Shown: positions 8,891-19,123 of the stretch, piece by piece
How positions within the stretch are numbered: position 1 is the stretch's first letter
How the letters are laid out: the number at the start of each line of letters is the position of its first letter
Assembly: GCA_017401985.1 (NCBI GenBank)
Contig: JAFPNK010000026.1
Location: 82,149 to 146,148, forward strand
Direction: 5' to 3'
Length of the DNA stretch: 64,000 nt
DNA from: Paludibacteraceae bacterium
GTDB taxonomy: Bacteria; Bacteroidota; Bacteroidia; Bacteroidales; Paludibacteraceae
The notes under the pieces: generated by a model
What the model was told of the DNA's origin: nothing
The model's input: the letters and a program-made list of their open reading frames with translations, nothing else
The model's database searches: none
Made by a program: the position numbers and the translations under genes

Positions 8891-9751
8891 TCATCCAAGG
8901 TAAGTCTGTAGAATGTGACTACGTTGTCCGGAGTTCAGTTTCTTGATTGCTTTTTCTTTGATCTGGCGCACACGTTCGCGGGTGAGATGCAGTTCATCGC
9001 CGATCTCTTCCAGCGTTTTTTCCGGTGTACCGATACCAAAGAACTTGCGTAAGATGTCCGCTTCACGCGGTGTCAATGTTGCCAGCGCACGATTGATTTC
9101 CGTAGAGAGGGACTCGTTAATAAGGCCACGGTCCGCATTGGGCGAATCTTCGTTGACCATCACGTCGATCAGACTGTTGTCCTCTCCTTCTACAAACGGC
9201 GCGTCCACACTCACATGACGACCGGACATCTTCAGCGTCTCTGCAATCTTGTCAACCGGCATATCCAGTTCTTCTGCCAACTCTTCAGCACTCGGCTTGC
9301 GCTCATGTTCCTGCTCGAAACGCTGGTAAGCTTTGTTGATTTTGTTGAGCGAACCAACCTGGTTAAGCGGAAGGCGTACGATACGGCTCTGTTCCGCTAA
9401 TGCCTGAAGAATAGACTGGCGAATCCACCATACAGCATAAGAGATAAACTTGAAACCACGAGTCTCATCGAATTTCTCTGCCGCCTTAATCAAGCCTAAG
9501 TTGCCTTCGTTAATCAGGTCCGGTAAACTCAGACCTTGGTTTTGGTACTGCTTGGCTACAGAAACGACAAAACGTAGATTACTCTTGGTCAGTTTCTCTA
9601 ATGCAGCGCGGTCTCCGTTACGGATACGACCGGCCAGTTCTACTTCTTCCTCCACCGAAATCAAGTCCTCTCGACCGATCTCCTGAAGATACTTGTCGAG
9701 AGAAGCAGACTCACGATTGGTGATTGATTTTGTGATTTTTAATTGACGCAT
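8891..9751 (-). CDS. rpoD: primary RNA polymerase sigma factor (short Bacteroidota form)
   Basis: This housekeeping sigma factor recognises the TTTG/TAnnTTTG promoters found throughout the window. At 286 aa it is the short Bacteroidota type without region 1.1. Region 1.2 starts at [16 protein letters not shown] (about 17-32), region 2 includes [20 protein letters not shown] and [13 protein letters not shown] (about 82-116), and region 4.2 has the helix-turn-helix [23 protein letters not shown] near 245-268. A tRNA-Arg gene lies 39 nt upstream on the same strand and may be co-transcribed. A possible own -7 box (TACATTTG, 9781-9774) is present without a clear upstream box. Confidence 0.97.
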   Translation of the reverse strand: MRQLKITKSITNRESASLDKYLQEIGREDLISVEEEVELAGRIRNGDRAALEKLTKSNLRFVVSVAKQYQNQGLSLPDLINEGNLGLIKAAEKFDETRGFKFISYAVWWIRQSILQALAEQSRIVRLPLNQVGSLNKINKAYQRFEQEHERKPSAEELAEELDMPVDKIAETLKMSGRHVSVDAPFVEGEDNSLIDVMVNEDSPNADRGLINESLSTEINRALATLTPREADILRKFFGIGTPEKTLEEIGDELHLTRERVRQIKEKAIKKLNSGQRSHILQTYLG

Positions 9752-9790
9752 TTCTATTTAATAGAATGTTGTACAAATGTAAGGGCTTGT

Positions 9791-9863
9791 GATCCGGTCG
9801 GGATTCGAACCCGAGACCCACAGCTTAGAAGGCTGTTGCTCTATCCAGCTGAGCTACCGGACC
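9791..9863 (-). tRNA. tRNA-Arg (anticodon TCT)
   Basis: The reverse complement folds as a 73-nt cloverleaf: acceptor GGTCCGG with CCGGATC (one G-T pair), D arm GCTC...GAGC, anticodon stem ACAGC/GCTGT with loop CTTCTAA (anticodon at 9829-9827), and the T loop TTCGAAT. No CCA is encoded. Confidence 0.97.
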
Positions 9864-9905
9864 CCGCATTTCTGCGCGTAAATACACACAAAAAGCGTGC
9901 CCATT

Positions 9906-9927
9906 AGGGCAAATTAGGGCGCAAAGG
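9906..9927 (+). repeat. 10-nt imperfect direct repeat in the tRNA-Arg leader
   Basis: TTAGGGC followed by AAA or GCA occurs twice in tandem between the tRNA-Arg promoter and the tRNA. Short and only two copies; noted because similar arrays recur in this window. Confidence 0.4.
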
Positions 9928-9952
9928 TACTGCTTTTTTTTGAATTGTGCAA
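9922..9952 (-). promoter_or_regulatory. promoter of tRNA-Arg (and possibly rpoD)
   Basis: Minus strand: TTG at 9952-9950 and TACCTTTG at 9929-9922, 20 nt apart. Start predicted near 9917, giving about 54 nt before the tRNA. No terminator was seen between the tRNA and rpoD, so rpoD could be read from here. Confidence 0.75.
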
Positions 9953-9999
9953 GATTTTAATTACTTTTTTTTAGAAAATAATCGTTTTTGCACAGTTTT

Positions 10000-10314
10000 T
10001 TACAAAAGAGTATCAAAAAGTTGCGCTAAATCCTGCTTGCGGCAAGCACCTACGTGGCGGTTTACCAATTCTCCGTTCTGGAAGAACAGCATGGTAGGAA
10101 TATTCATAATACCATACTCCTCGCAGGTGTCAGGGTTGTCATCGACGTTCAGTTTACCGACAACTACTTTCCCCTCGTACTCGTTGGAGAGTTCCTCTAA
10201 GATAGGAAGCATCATTTTGCAGGGGCCGCACCATGCAGCCCAGAAATCAACCACCAACGGTTTGCCTGACGCAATGACATCCTTGATGTTAGCGTCTGTA
10301 ATTTCTACTGTCAT
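10000..10314 (-). CDS. trxA: thioredoxin
   Basis: A 104-aa cytoplasmic disulfide reductase with the canonical active site W-C-G-P-C at residues 28-32 and the cis-Pro segment NIPTMLFF. There is no signal peptide. The start codon overlaps the clpC stop in ATGA (10314-10311), so translation is coupled. It is the last gene of the manC-to-trxA run; a convincing terminator was not found before the tRNA-Arg promoter. Pairing of a thioredoxin with a Clp ATPase suggests joint use in protein quality control; this is inference. Confidence 0.96.
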   Translation of the reverse strand: MTVEITDANIKDVIASGKPLVVDFWAAWCGPCKMMLPILEELSNEYEGKVVVGKLNVDDNPDTCEEYGIMNIPTMLFFQNGELVNRHVGACRKQDLAQLFDTLL

Positions 10315-12602
10315 ACTTGTTGTTGTTTTATGTTTTTAATAGTTATTCTTTTTTGATTCGGTCTACGCAGAAGAATGTCTGTGAGCGGGTCTTCCAGATA
10401 GGTCTGAACGGCGCGCTTTACCGGGCGAGCACCATTTTTGGTGTCATAACTCTTCTCTACCAATTGTCCTACCACCTCCGGCGTTACGCTCAATTGGTGT
10501 CCTTGATTCTTCATGCGTTGTTGCAGCAAGCCTATTTCGATGCGTACAATCTGGTTGATTGTATCGCGGCTCAAAGGCTCGAATGTTACAATATTGTCTA
10601 TACGGTTCACGAACTCGGGCGGGAACTGTTTCTGCAGCGCTTTGAGTAATGTTTTGTTAACCTCTTTCTGGCTCATTTCGCCGGAACCGAATCCGACACT
10701 GTTCCCGAACTCTTGCAGTTGACGTGTGCCTACATTACTGGTCAGCACAATGATGGTGTTTTTGAAATCCACCACATGCCCTTGTCGGTCTGTCAAACGT
10801 CCTTCGTCCAGTACTTGCAGCAGCACATTGAAAATGTCGGGATGGGCTTTTTCGATTTCATCGAAGAGTACGATGGAGTAGGGTTTGCGGCGCACGGCTT
10901 CAGTCAGTTTACCACCATCTTCGTGTGCGATATATCCCGGAGGCGCTCCGACTAACAGGCTCACAGCATGTTTCTCCATATATTCGGACATGTCAAATCG
11001 TATCATTGCATCTTTGCTGCCGAATAACTCTTCTGCCAGACATTGTGCAAGGTACGTTTTGCCTACGCCCGTTTGACCGAGGAAGAAGAATGTTCCGATC
11101 GGGCGCTTCGGATCTCGCAATCCTAAACGACTGCGTTGGATAGCACGTACCACGGTTTCGACAGCCTTGTCCTGGCCGATGATTTTACGTTTCAGCACTT
11201 CGCCCATAGTACGCAAGCGTTCGTTTTCGGCAGTCGCTACACGTTGAACAGGTACGCCACTCATCATACTGACTACGCTTGCGATATCATCAGTGGTGAT
11301 GGCATATGCATCCCCTTCCAGTTCACCTTTTGCTTTTCTGCGTGCATGGCTGCGAGCACCGGCTTCGTCCATCACGTCTATTGCTTTGTCCGGGAACGCG
11401 CGGTCGGTGAGGTAACGTTCGCTCATGCTTACGCAGGCTTTGAGCACCTCTTTGCTATACTCAACATGGTGATACTGTGCGTAGTGTGCACTCAAGCGCG
11501 TGAGGATGTCTAATGTCTCCTCGGAAGTGGTCGGGCGAATCGATACTTTCTGAAACCTCCGTTCCAGAGCACCGTCTTTCTCTATCGATTTGGCATACTC
11601 GGCCGTTGTTGTAGCGCCGATGCACTGTATCTCACCGCGGGCCAGAGCCGGTTTGAGTATGTTCGCAGCATCTAAGGAACCCGATGCGTTTCCTGCTCCG
11701 ATAATCGTGTGAATCTCGTCAATGAACAGGATTACCTCCGGATGGTTTTGCAGTTCTGTCAGCACATTTTTCATTCGTTCCTCGAACTGTCCGCGGTACG
11801 TAGTACCGGCTACCATCGATGCCAGATCCAGGGTCACGATACGCTTGCCATGCAGCGCTTCCGCTGTTTCTTGCTGAATACGCAGCGCCAGCCCTTCCAC
11901 AATAGCAGACTTACCTACGCCGGGTTCACCAATCAGAATGGGGTTGTTTTTCTTCCGTCTGCTCAATATCTGTACCACGCGTTCTATTTCCACTTCGCGG
12001 CCTACGACAGGATCCAACTGACCGTTCTGCGCCAGTTTGGTCAAATCGCGACCGTACTTGTCCAAGGCGGTGGTAGCACCTGCTGCTTTCTTGTTATTTT
12101 GCAGCGGATTTTGCGGTTGCCAGTTACCTTCATTAAGATCCCCCATTTGGTTTGAACCGTCGATAGGGGTGTCTGTCTCGTAGTGCGGCTGGCCGAACAA
12201 ACTGACTAACTGCTGGTAGCTGACACCCCATGTATCCTCCAGATATGCGGCGGCTATATTCAGTTCGTCACGCATGATGGCCAGTAGCAGGTGTGCGGAA
12301 CAAACCGCCTCCGCTTTATATTCGCGGCTGATACCTTCTGCGATTCGCAAGACGCGTTCCGCGCGTGCACTACGAGCCACAGGTTCTATCGTTTGCGCGT
12401 CTTTGTGTAAGGTCTGGTCCAGATACTCTTTCGCTTCTTTCGGGCGGAACGAGGTCTGACAAAGTATATCATACGCGGAACCTTCGCCCAACCGAAGAAT
12501 ACCCAAAAGCAAATGTTCGGGTTCCACAGAGGTGCTTAGTAACCGCTCTGCCTCTTCTTGTGCGAAGACGATGATCTTGTTCAAGTTTTGTGTTACAACC
12601 AT
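10311..12602 (-). CDS. clpC: ClpC-type AAA+ unfoldase lacking most of the middle domain
   Basis: Two-ring ATPase that feeds substrates to ClpP. Order: Clp N-domain repeats (1-140), first AAA+ domain with Walker A GEPGVGKS (near 224) and pore loop [11 protein letters not shown], second AAA+ domain with GQTGVGKT (near 516) and tail. The segment [10 protein letters not shown] fits the ClpP-binding loop of ClpC. Between [19 protein letters not shown] and the second ring, the coiled UVR-like middle domain normally found in ClpC, where MecA-type adaptors dock, is reduced to a few residues. That makes 763 aa instead of about 820-850. The second pore loop reads GYIAHEDGG rather than the usual GYVG form. 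Stop overlaps the trxA start. Confidence 0.9.
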   Translation of the reverse strand: MVVTQNLNKIIVFAQEEAERLLSTSVEPEHLLLGILRLGEGSAYDILCQTSFRPKEAKEYLDQTLHKDAQTIEPVARSARAERVLRIAEGISREYKAEAVCSAHLLLAIMRDELNIAAAYLEDTWGVSYQQLVSLFGQPHYETDTPIDGSNQMGDLNEGNWQPQNPLQNNKKAAGATTALDKYGRDLTKLAQNGQLDPVVGREVEIERVVQILSRRKKNNPILIGEPGVGKSAIVEGLALRIQQETAEALHGKRIVTLDLASMVAGTTYRGQFEERMKNVLTELQNHPEVILFIDEIHTIIGAGNASGSLDAANILKPALARGEIQCIGATTTAEYAKSIEKDGALERRFQKVSIRPTTSEETLDILTRLSAHYAQYHHVEYSKEVLKACVSMSERYLTDRAFPDKAIDVMDEAGARSHARRKAKGELEGDAYAITTDDIASVVSMMSGVPVQRVATAENERLRTMGEVLKRKIIGQDKAVETVVRAIQRSRLGLRDPKRPIGTFFFLGQTGVGKTYLAQCLAEELFGSKDAMIRFDMSEYMEKHAVSLLVGAPPGYIAHEDGGKLTEAVRRKPYSIVLFDEIEKAHPDIFNVLLQVLDEGRLTDRQGHVVDFKNTIIVLTSNVGTRQLQEFGNSVGFGSGEMSQKEVNKTLLKALQKQFPPEFVNRIDNIVTFEPLSRDTINQIVRIEIGLLQQRMKNQGHQLSVTPEVVGQLVEKSYDTKNGARPVKRAVQTYLEDPLTDILLRRPNQKRITIKNIKQQQV

Positions 12603-12626
12603 ATATTCTAACTCACTATGTCTCTT

Positions 12627-14573
12627 TTAATTATAAAAATGCCATGCCAGTCCGGCGCGAAAAACGTCTCGGTTGGTTGGGTAGCCGGGCATGGTTAAAT
12701 ATGCGGTGTTGTTCTTAAAGAACCAATAGCTAACATGTTGATAGTGCGCAAAAAAGCGCAAGCGGATGGAACGTACATAAAAATTGGCATACACGTTCAT
12801 CCATGGATAATTGCCTACCGTTTCTGTCTGTTGGGTGGCAAAAAGTCCAGTTGACGGACACAGAACGGGTGCGTGATAGCGGGTAAAATAGCGTACATCC
12901 ACACCTATCTGTGCGTCCATCGCGCGATGGAACCAGCTGCCGTGGTAATACAGTCGATGCTGTAAGATGAGCAGTGGAACGGGCATCACGCTGTCGTTGG
13001 TGGAGTGTTGTATTACGGCGTGGTTTTCTAAATTAATCCACGGCGTTGTGATATCCACCTGTGCATCCCCGGTAATATTTTGTACATTACCTTTATACTG
13101 GCGGGGACACCAGTCTGCGGCGGAGAAGTAAATGGGATTGGTTTGGTTCTCAAAACTGAAGTCTAACTTTGTCTTGACCCATTTGGTGGGGTACGCAACC
13201 GTCGCTCCGCCAAGGAAACGGTACGTGAAACCGAATTGATTTTCCCATTTGAGGTGATTGGACCGATAATGCTGCAAATACCAGTGAGGTGTCTCGCTCT
13301 TGGCATATGCCCGCGCTGAAAGGATCAACGGGTATTGACCGGCCATAAACTTTGTTTCTAAACGACCATTGACATCAAACTCTCCGATCTTATATCCCAC
13401 AACGCACACTTTGCCTTCTATATCATACAGCACATGTGTGCCGCTGTGCTTATGCAGCGCGCCTCCGACATATGTATTGTTAGTCCATTTGTAGTCGTAG
13501 ATACTGTCGTAGGGCACGCTGTCGTTTAGGAATCGCTGACATTCGTTCATCGCAAAGGCGGTGATACCAAACTTCAGTTTGGTGTTGTATGCTTCGCAAA
13601 ACGTTACGGCTACCGTGTTGCGGATGGTCAGCACATCGGTTGTGTCGTGTGTTTTGGCTGCATCATAATAAGCGGTGTCATAGAAGCCCTGATTAGCGGT
13701 TTTTTCTATGTATCGCCTGTTGGAATTGTTGGTTTCAAAGACATGACTAAAAGTCATAAGCGGAATATACTCCACCTTAATGGTATCCCGTTTGACCCTT
13801 CGTCCTTCCACCACTACCTCTACCGAGTCGTGATACTCGCGCTCTTTGGTGATGGCATATTGGTTATGCAGGTATCCGCTCAGATAGCGGTATCGAGTCA
13901 TCGCATTCATTCTCACCGGAATATCTTCCGGGCTCAAACTACTGGTTAGCTGAGTGACATCGTTCAAACCTCCGTTTTCGAACGAGCTTAACTGACTCCA
14001 TCCGAAGGCCGCGTGCATGCTGTAATGTGCTCCATCGTAACTACCCCAGACAGAGCCGCGGTATAATTTACCGGCCGTGTTGGCGTAGTGACCGACGGAA
14101 TTCAGATAATCCATTTCAACACCCAGATTCAACTGTTTTCCGATATTGCCGGTAAACAAAAAGTCGATATCGTTCTCCTCGTGTCCGCTGACAAACCCTT
14201 TCTTGTAAGCCACGGTTGAGTAGGGGGTAGTGGTGTTGAAATAACGTTGCTGCTGAGGAGTGACCACGTATGGTGCCCAACTCCATGCAAACGGATCGTC
14301 TACCGTATGCACACGATCATTGATGATACGGCTTTGGATGGGCGAAACCAACACATTGCCGTTGGTAGTACTGCTCATCGAGTAGAGTTGTTGTACATCA
14401 ATGTCGTGGTAGTTGAGTGTTGCAGTATCGTTGAAAGCGATGGTATCGGCAACAGCACTCCAATTCGCCATCTGCCATGTATGCACGATGGTTGGAGTAC
14501 GAGGCTGTTTGGCAGCGGCCGCAAGGGTCGCTACCAACAGCACTAATACTATTCCGATACGTTGGAATTTCAA
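12627..14573 (-). CDS. putative outer-membrane porin (Porin_10-like)
   Basis: The 648-aa product has a signal peptide (MKFQRIGIVLVLLVATLAAAA), a short linker, and then long alternating hydrophobic/polar strands with many Tyr/Trp/Gly, ending in LAWHFYN with a penultimate Tyr. This is the look of the Bacteroidota putative-porin family. No plug domain or TonB box is seen. It lies inside the alpha-glucan operon, 1 nt after the GH57 stop, so it may admit oligosaccharides; that role is inferred from position only. Confidence 0.8.
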   Translation of the reverse strand: MKFQRIGIVLVLLVATLAAAAKQPRTPTIVHTWQMANWSAVADTIAFNDTATLNYHDIDVQQLYSMSSTTNGNVLVSPIQSRIINDRVHTVDDPFAWSWAPYVVTPQQQRYFNTTTPYSTVAYKKGFVSGHEENDIDFLFTGNIGKQLNLGVEMDYLNSVGHYANTAGKLYRGSVWGSYDGAHYSMHAAFGWSQLSSFENGGLNDVTQLTSSLSPEDIPVRMNAMTRYRYLSGYLHNQYAITKEREYHDSVEVVVEGRRVKRDTIKVEYIPLMTFSHVFETNNSNRRYIEKTANQGFYDTAYYDAAKTHDTTDVLTIRNTVAVTFCEAYNTKLKFGITAFAMNECQRFLNDSVPYDSIYDYKWTNNTYVGGALHKHSGTHVLYDIEGKVCVVGYKIGEFDVNGRLETKFMAGQYPLILSARAYAKSETPHWYLQHYRSNHLKWENQFGFTYRFLGGATVAYPTKWVKTKLDFSFENQTNPIYFSAADWCPRQYKGNVQNITGDAQVDITTPWINLENHAVIQHSTNDSVMPVPLLILQHRLYYHGSWFHRAMDAQIGVDVRYFTRYHAPVLCPSTGLFATQQTETVGNYPWMNVYANFYVRSIRLRFFAHYQHVSYWFFKNNTAYLTMPGYPTNRDVFRAGLAWHFYN

Positions 14574-14574
14574 A

Positions 14575-15840
14575 TTACTTCTTCTTCGCGAGTTTAGCGT
14601 TCAACTTCTGAATTTCTTCCTCTTGATTGCGTATGGTCTTGAGCAGTTCGTTCAATTCCTCGTTCTCAATCGTGGTCGGATATTGCTCCTCAACACTCTG
14701 CAAGAAATCAGAAAGTACATTCATGTAGTTAATGAACGCATCGTATGCCGATTCGTACTGTGTCTCACCTTGATCAATATGGTTCATGTAATGCAGATAG
14801 TTCACATCTTGCAAACGGAGCCAATTGGTCTTCAGTGCTTTGTCTTGACACAGATGAACGCGCTCTGCTACGGCGTACAGTTTATGAATAGCCTCTTGCT
14901 GCAGATCATTGCCGGCGTAAACGCTCAAGTCTTTTGCTTCGCCGCTCCAGGTGAGAGGATAGGGACTGGACAGTACATCGTTAGCCGCCAGTTTCTTAGC
15001 AGCCTCCGCCGGTGTCATGAAGCCCATTTCACGCTCGAGTGCGTAGTACGGCAGTGCTTTGAGGAAGTCAAAGATACCGGTTCCGGCATTCTGACGGATA
15101 CCGAAGGTCTCGGCTCCAACCCAGATGTTGATAATGTCCTCGCCTTCCGGCAGTGCTTGCAGCATGTTTGCATATTTCTCTGCATCCATCGGGAAATTAG
15201 CCCAACCCGGATCGGAGAAATGGAAGCTGAGTTCGTCACTCAGGTTCGTGTTGCGCAACAGCACTTTCATCTTCGGTGCTCCGGCTGACTGGTAAACATG
15301 GTTCGGGGTCTTCCAGCTGATGATGTGTTTTGCACCTTCGGTCAGCATTACTTTGTAACCCATTTTGTTCAGTTGGAAAGCCGTCTCGTCAGTGTACAGC
15401 AATTCGGTGTTCCAAACAGTTTGTGCTTTAACTCCGAAAATAGACTCCAGCAATTCTGCTTGTTTCTTGAATTGTTCCTTCATCTCACTCTCGTTATACT
15501 CCGAAGCGAGCGAATAACTGTACGGTGTAGCCAAGAACTCAACGCACTTGGTTGCAGCCAGTTCTTTGAGGATGTCAATCATCTCGGGGTTGAACTGCTC
15601 GAACATCTCGATCATAGTTCCGCTGACACTCAAAGCGCAGTGGAATTTGCCCTTGCTCAGGTTGATCATGTCCTTAATGGTCTGGCATAAAGGCAGGTAA
15701 GAGGTGCTGACGAGCCAGTTTACATGTTCCTCAGTAGCCATGTCATCGTAGTAGTAATGATCATGACCAATTTCAAAGAAACGATAGCGCTTCAGACGAT
15801 ACGGAGTATGCATCTGGAAGCATAAACATATATTTTTCAT
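14575..15840 (-). CDS. GH57 alpha-amylase/4-alpha-glucanotransferase
   Basis: A cytoplasmic 421-aa GH57 enzyme acting on alpha-1,4-glucans. The N terminus MKNICLCFQMHTPYRLKRYR holds the family HxP motif (residues 11-13); the likely nucleophile is Glu146 in VWNTELLY, and WVGAETFGI is a further conserved block (near 236). The last 30 residues form a heptad-like coiled coil (NEELNELLKTIRNQEEEIQ). There is no signal peptide. It follows the GT4 gene by 18 nt; the order debranching enzyme, glycosyltransferase, GH57 is a conserved Bacteroides-type arrangement for glycogen or maltodextrin turnover. Confidence 0.93.
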   Translation of the reverse strand: MKNICLCFQMHTPYRLKRYRFFEIGHDHYYYDDMATEEHVNWLVSTSYLPLCQTIKDMINLSKGKFHCALSVSGTMIEMFEQFNPEMIDILKELAATKCVEFLATPYSYSLASEYNESEMKEQFKKQAELLESIFGVKAQTVWNTELLYTDETAFQLNKMGYKVMLTEGAKHIISWKTPNHVYQSAGAPKMKVLLRNTNLSDELSFHFSDPGWANFPMDAEKYANMLQALPEGEDIINIWVGAETFGIRQNAGTGIFDFLKALPYYALEREMGFMTPAEAAKKLAANDVLSSPYPLTWSGEAKDLSVYAGNDLQQEAIHKLYAVAERVHLCQDKALKTNWLRLQDVNYLHYMNHIDQGETQYESAYDAFINYMNVLSDFLQSVEEQYPTTIENEELNELLKTIRNQEEEIQKLNAKLAKKK

Positions 15841-15858
15841 AATTTTTAAATTTATCGT

Positions 15859-17121
15859 TTATAAAGTATGGTTAATTACTCCGTCGTAAATGCGGCGCAC
15901 TTTGAGGCCGGCGTCAGCCCACTTGATGTTATTGACTTCCGCCATACCGAGTTCGTGCAAACTCTTGTACATAGCCGGATACTTAACAATCGCGTAGATG
16001 GCATCTGCCATGGCATCAATGTCCCAATAATCGGTCTTGATGGCGTGCTGTAGAATCTCGGCACAACCGGATTGATGAGAGATGATAGACGGACATCCGA
16101 CCTGCATTGCCTCCAACGGAGAGATACCGAACGGCTCACTGACGGAAGGCATAATATATACATCGCTCATTGCCAGCATTTCCTGAACCTGCTTGCCGCG
16201 CATGAAGCCCGGGAAGTGAAACTTGTCGGCGATGCCGCGTTTAGCTACAAGGTCTATCATCTCCGCCATCTTGTCACCGCTACCGGCCATTACAAAACGA
16301 ACGCCGTCCGTCTTGCTCAGCACGCGAGCTGCGGCTTCCACGAAGTACTCCGGTCCTTTCTGCATCGTGATACGACCAAGGAATGTAACCAGTTTGTCTT
16401 TGCGTTCCGGTTTGGTGAACTCTTCCGGATGAGCCAGCGGCTCAACAGCATTATGTACCGTGCTTACCTTACGCGGATCGATACCATATTTCTCAATCAC
16501 GGTGTTGCGAGTCAGGTTACTTACACACATGATGTGATCTGCTTCCTCCATACCGCGTTTCTCGATGGCGAATACGGTCGGGTTGACGTTACCGCGACTG
16601 CGATCAAAATCCGTAGCGTGTACGTGGATAACCAACGGCTTTCCGCTTATTTGCTTTGCAAATACACCGGCAGGGTAGGTTAACCAGTCATGACTATGGA
16701 TGATGTCGAAGTCCAGGCTGTGTGCGAGCACACTGGCAACAGCTTCGTAGTTACCGATCTCTTCGATCAGGTTGTCCGGGTAACGACCGGAGAAACCGAT
16801 ACAACCCAGGTCGTCCGTGCCGATACGACGATAGTCGTAATGGATTCCGTTGCGCAGGTGGAAATACTCTTCCGGAGTCATTTTGCCTGCCATGCGCTCT
16901 TTGACATAGTCATAACTGTTCTCTTTCCATACAACGGGCACACTGTTGGCGCCAATGATGCGCAGGAAAGACTGATCCTCGTCACCCCATGGTTTGGGAA
17001 TGACGAAAGTGATGTGCATATCAGGTTGCTCAGCCATGCCACGGGTCAAACCGTAACTGGCTGTGCCTAAACCGCCTAAAATATGGGGAGGAAACTCCCA
17101 ACCGAACATTAACGCTTTCAT
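15859..17121 (-). CDS. GT4 glycosyltransferase, glycogen-synthase-like
   Basis: The 420-aa protein has a GT-B fold: N-terminal donor loop MFGWEFPPHILGGLGTASYG (5-24), central helix region with HSHDW (near 143), and the C-terminal retaining-GT4 signature SVSEPFGISPLEAMQVGCPSI with the conserved Glu pair. It probably adds glucose from a nucleotide sugar to an alpha-glucan. Start and stop overlap neighbours: its ATG overlaps the debranching-enzyme stop by 4 nt. In Bacteroides-type genomes this gene takes the place of a classical glgA beside the debranching enzyme, but a role in a different polysaccharide cannot be excluded. Confidence 0.88.
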   Translation of the reverse strand: MKALMFGWEFPPHILGGLGTASYGLTRGMAEQPDMHITFVIPKPWGDEDQSFLRIIGANSVPVVWKENSYDYVKERMAGKMTPEEYFHLRNGIHYDYRRIGTDDLGCIGFSGRYPDNLIEEIGNYEAVASVLAHSLDFDIIHSHDWLTYPAGVFAKQISGKPLVIHVHATDFDRSRGNVNPTVFAIEKRGMEEADHIMCVSNLTRNTVIEKYGIDPRKVSTVHNAVEPLAHPEEFTKPERKDKLVTFLGRITMQKGPEYFVEAAARVLSKTDGVRFVMAGSGDKMAEMIDLVAKRGIADKFHFPGFMRGKQVQEMLAMSDVYIMPSVSEPFGISPLEAMQVGCPSIISHQSGCAEILQHAIKTDYWDIDAMADAIYAIVKYPAMYKSLHELGMAEVNNIKWADAGLKVRRIYDGVINHTL

Positions 17122-19094
17122 TGTTGTGCCTCCTTTTCTTGAGCTTCTTTATGCTCGCGTTCATATTTCTTTAACGTATCCAGCAGGCTGATTACTGCGG
17201 CTACACACGGAGCACTACTCATACCGCCACGTCCTCTGTATGGCGGGTTCGGCTCGTAGAACTCGCTCAGCGTACCGATTGTCAGTTCGTCCATTTCTGC
17301 CTCGAAACCGACTAACAGACGCTCCATGAAACTTGTTCCGCTATACTTGTACACGCCCATGTAAGCGCGTGAGTAAGCGGTGATAGTGGATGGCCATACG
17401 ATTCCGTTGAACAACGCACGTTCGCGTTCAGCAGCATCGCTTCCGTAGTACGGATGATACAATCCGCTCTTCGGACTGAGGCTGCGCAGACCCTTCGGTG
17501 TCAATAGCTCTTTGGTACAGATGTCCACTACCGCTTTCTGCTGTTTCCTGTCTAACGGACTGTACGGCAGACCGACTGCCCAGATCATGTTCGGACGTAC
17601 CTCTTTGTTGGCATAGTTGTCAATGACATAGTCGTTGAGATACAATCCGTTCCAGAAGGTCTTAACGAAGGCATCCTTGGTGATCTCTGCCTGATACTCC
17701 ATCAAATCAGCACTGGTCTCTTTGCCCATTTCGCGCAACATTTCTGCGGTGAACCGCATCGCGTTATACCACAGTGCGTTCACTTCTACCACGTATCCAG
17801 TGCGCGGCACGATAGGCCAGCCGTTCTCCGTGGCGTTCATCCACGTAGCCGGGCGTTGTGTGCCGTCTATCCACAGCAGACCGTTTTGGTGCAGTTTGGC
17901 ACGCGGATGGTTCTGCTTGCGGTACCAAGTGATGATATCCAAGCACAACTGGCCGTATAAATCAGCCGCTTCGCGTACGGTGTACTTGTGGGCATATTTC
18001 TGCGCGGCACGAATGAACCATAGTAATACATCCGGTTCGTCCATGCCAGTCATCTTGTTCTCGTTACCACGCCCATGCATGAAGTTCAGAATTTCGTCAA
18101 TGGCCGTCTTGTTGATGATGGCGTCCCAGTATTCCGGACGGTCGATATCCAGCGTACAACTGGCTACTGAGAAGAAGGTGGCGCGAGCATCTGCGTGGAA
18201 CCATGGGAAACCGGCTAACAGGTAGCATTTATCACCTTCGCGTTTGTAGAATTGGCTGGCACTGTTTTTCAGGGTGCTGAACATGTCTTCACGTCGGTTG
18301 CGACGTTCCAATTCTTTCTTCCAAACCGCTTTCAACTGGCTGGTCTTGCATTCGGTTACGCCTGCCGAGAAGATAATACTCTCGCCTTTCTTCATCGGTA
18401 ACTCGAAATAACCCGGAACCAGCAAGTCCTCTTTGAATGCATAACCACGTTCGCGCTCCTTGCGGTACACGATGTCTTTGTACCACTGCGGATCGTGGTG
18501 ATACTCAACGGCTTTGCTGAACTGCATGTACAGATTCGGGAAGCCGGGGTACATGCGATTGTAGCGCCCGTTCTCGCACTCATCCATGTTGGCATTGGCC
18601 AGCGGATTCTCGTGCGTCAGTTCGTTCACGCTTCGGAACGCTAAGAACGGACGGAAACGGAGTGTGGTCGGACTTCCGCTCTCCAGCAGTGTGTAGCGAA
18701 TCAGAACACGCGGCTCAAAGCTGACGAGCATACGCTCTTTTTCCAGCACCATAGCGCCTACGCGATAAACCGTCTTGGAGATTAACTCGCAGTCAAACTC
18801 GCGGATGTACTTGTGTCCATTCGGACTGAAATGATTGTCGCTGTACTCGTGCAGACCTAAGTTGAACTCTGCGCCGTGCTGGATCACCGTCTCGTCCAAC
18901 GAACTGAGCAACACATAGTTGTCGTCGCTGATGTGCGGTAACGGCATCACCAACTGGCCGTGGTACTTACGAGTGTTGCAATCCACTAATGTCGTGGAGT
19001 TGTACACACCTGCACGATTCGTTCGAATCATCTCTTTCTGAAGCGACCGCTCCAGATTAACAAGCACTGTCTTGTCAAAATTAAGATAACTCAT
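17118..19094 (-). CDS. glycogen debranching enzyme (amylo-alpha-1,6-glucosidase, GH133-like)
   Basis: The 658-aa enzyme removes alpha-1,6 branch points. The N-terminal GDE_N region (1-270) carries RAGVYNSTTLVDCNTRKYHG, typical of bacterial debranching enzymes. The C-terminal (alpha/alpha)6 GDE_C region (300-640) includes the substrate-site block GLLWIDG and the late block GLRSLSPKSGLYHPYYGSD. The C-terminal tail is Lys/Glu-rich and probably disordered. It works with the phosphorylase at 3.8-6.3 kb. The gene overlaps the GT4 gene by 4 nt and follows manC by 29 nt. Confidence 0.94.
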   Translation of the reverse strand: MSYLNFDKTVLVNLERSLQKEMIRTNRAGVYNSTTLVDCNTRKYHGQLVMPLPHISDDNYVLLSSLDETVIQHGAEFNLGLHEYSDNHFSPNGHKYIREFDCELISKTVYRVGAMVLEKERMLVSFEPRVLIRYTLLESGSPTTLRFRPFLAFRSVNELTHENPLANANMDECENGRYNRMYPGFPNLYMQFSKAVEYHHDPQWYKDIVYRKERERGYAFKEDLLVPGYFELPMKKGESIIFSAGVTECKTSQLKAVWKKELERRNRREDMFSTLKNSASQFYKREGDKCYLLAGFPWFHADARATFFSVASCTLDIDRPEYWDAIINKTAIDEILNFMHGRGNENKMTGMDEPDVLLWFIRAAQKYAHKYTVREAADLYGQLCLDIITWYRKQNHPRAKLHQNGLLWIDGTQRPATWMNATENGWPIVPRTGYVVEVNALWYNAMRFTAEMLREMGKETSADLMEYQAEITKDAFVKTFWNGLYLNDYVIDNYANKEVRPNMIWAVGLPYSPLDRKQQKAVVDICTKELLTPKGLRSLSPKSGLYHPYYGSDAAERERALFNGIVWPSTITAYSRAYMGVYKYSGTSFMERLLVGFEAEMDELTIGTLSEFYEPNPPYRGRGGMSSAPCVAAVISLLDTLKKYEREHKEAQEKEAQQ

Positions 19095-19101
19095 GATCGT
19101 G

Positions 19102-19115
19102 ATTAAGTATTAAGT
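19102..19115 (+). repeat. two-unit 7-nt tandem repeat between manC and debranching enzyme
   Basis: ATTAAGT occurs twice without a gap in the 29-nt spacer between the manC stop and the debranching-enzyme start. Weak on its own, but the same 7-nt periodicity appears at many other sites here. Confidence 0.5.
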
Positions 19116-19123
19116 AAATTGTT

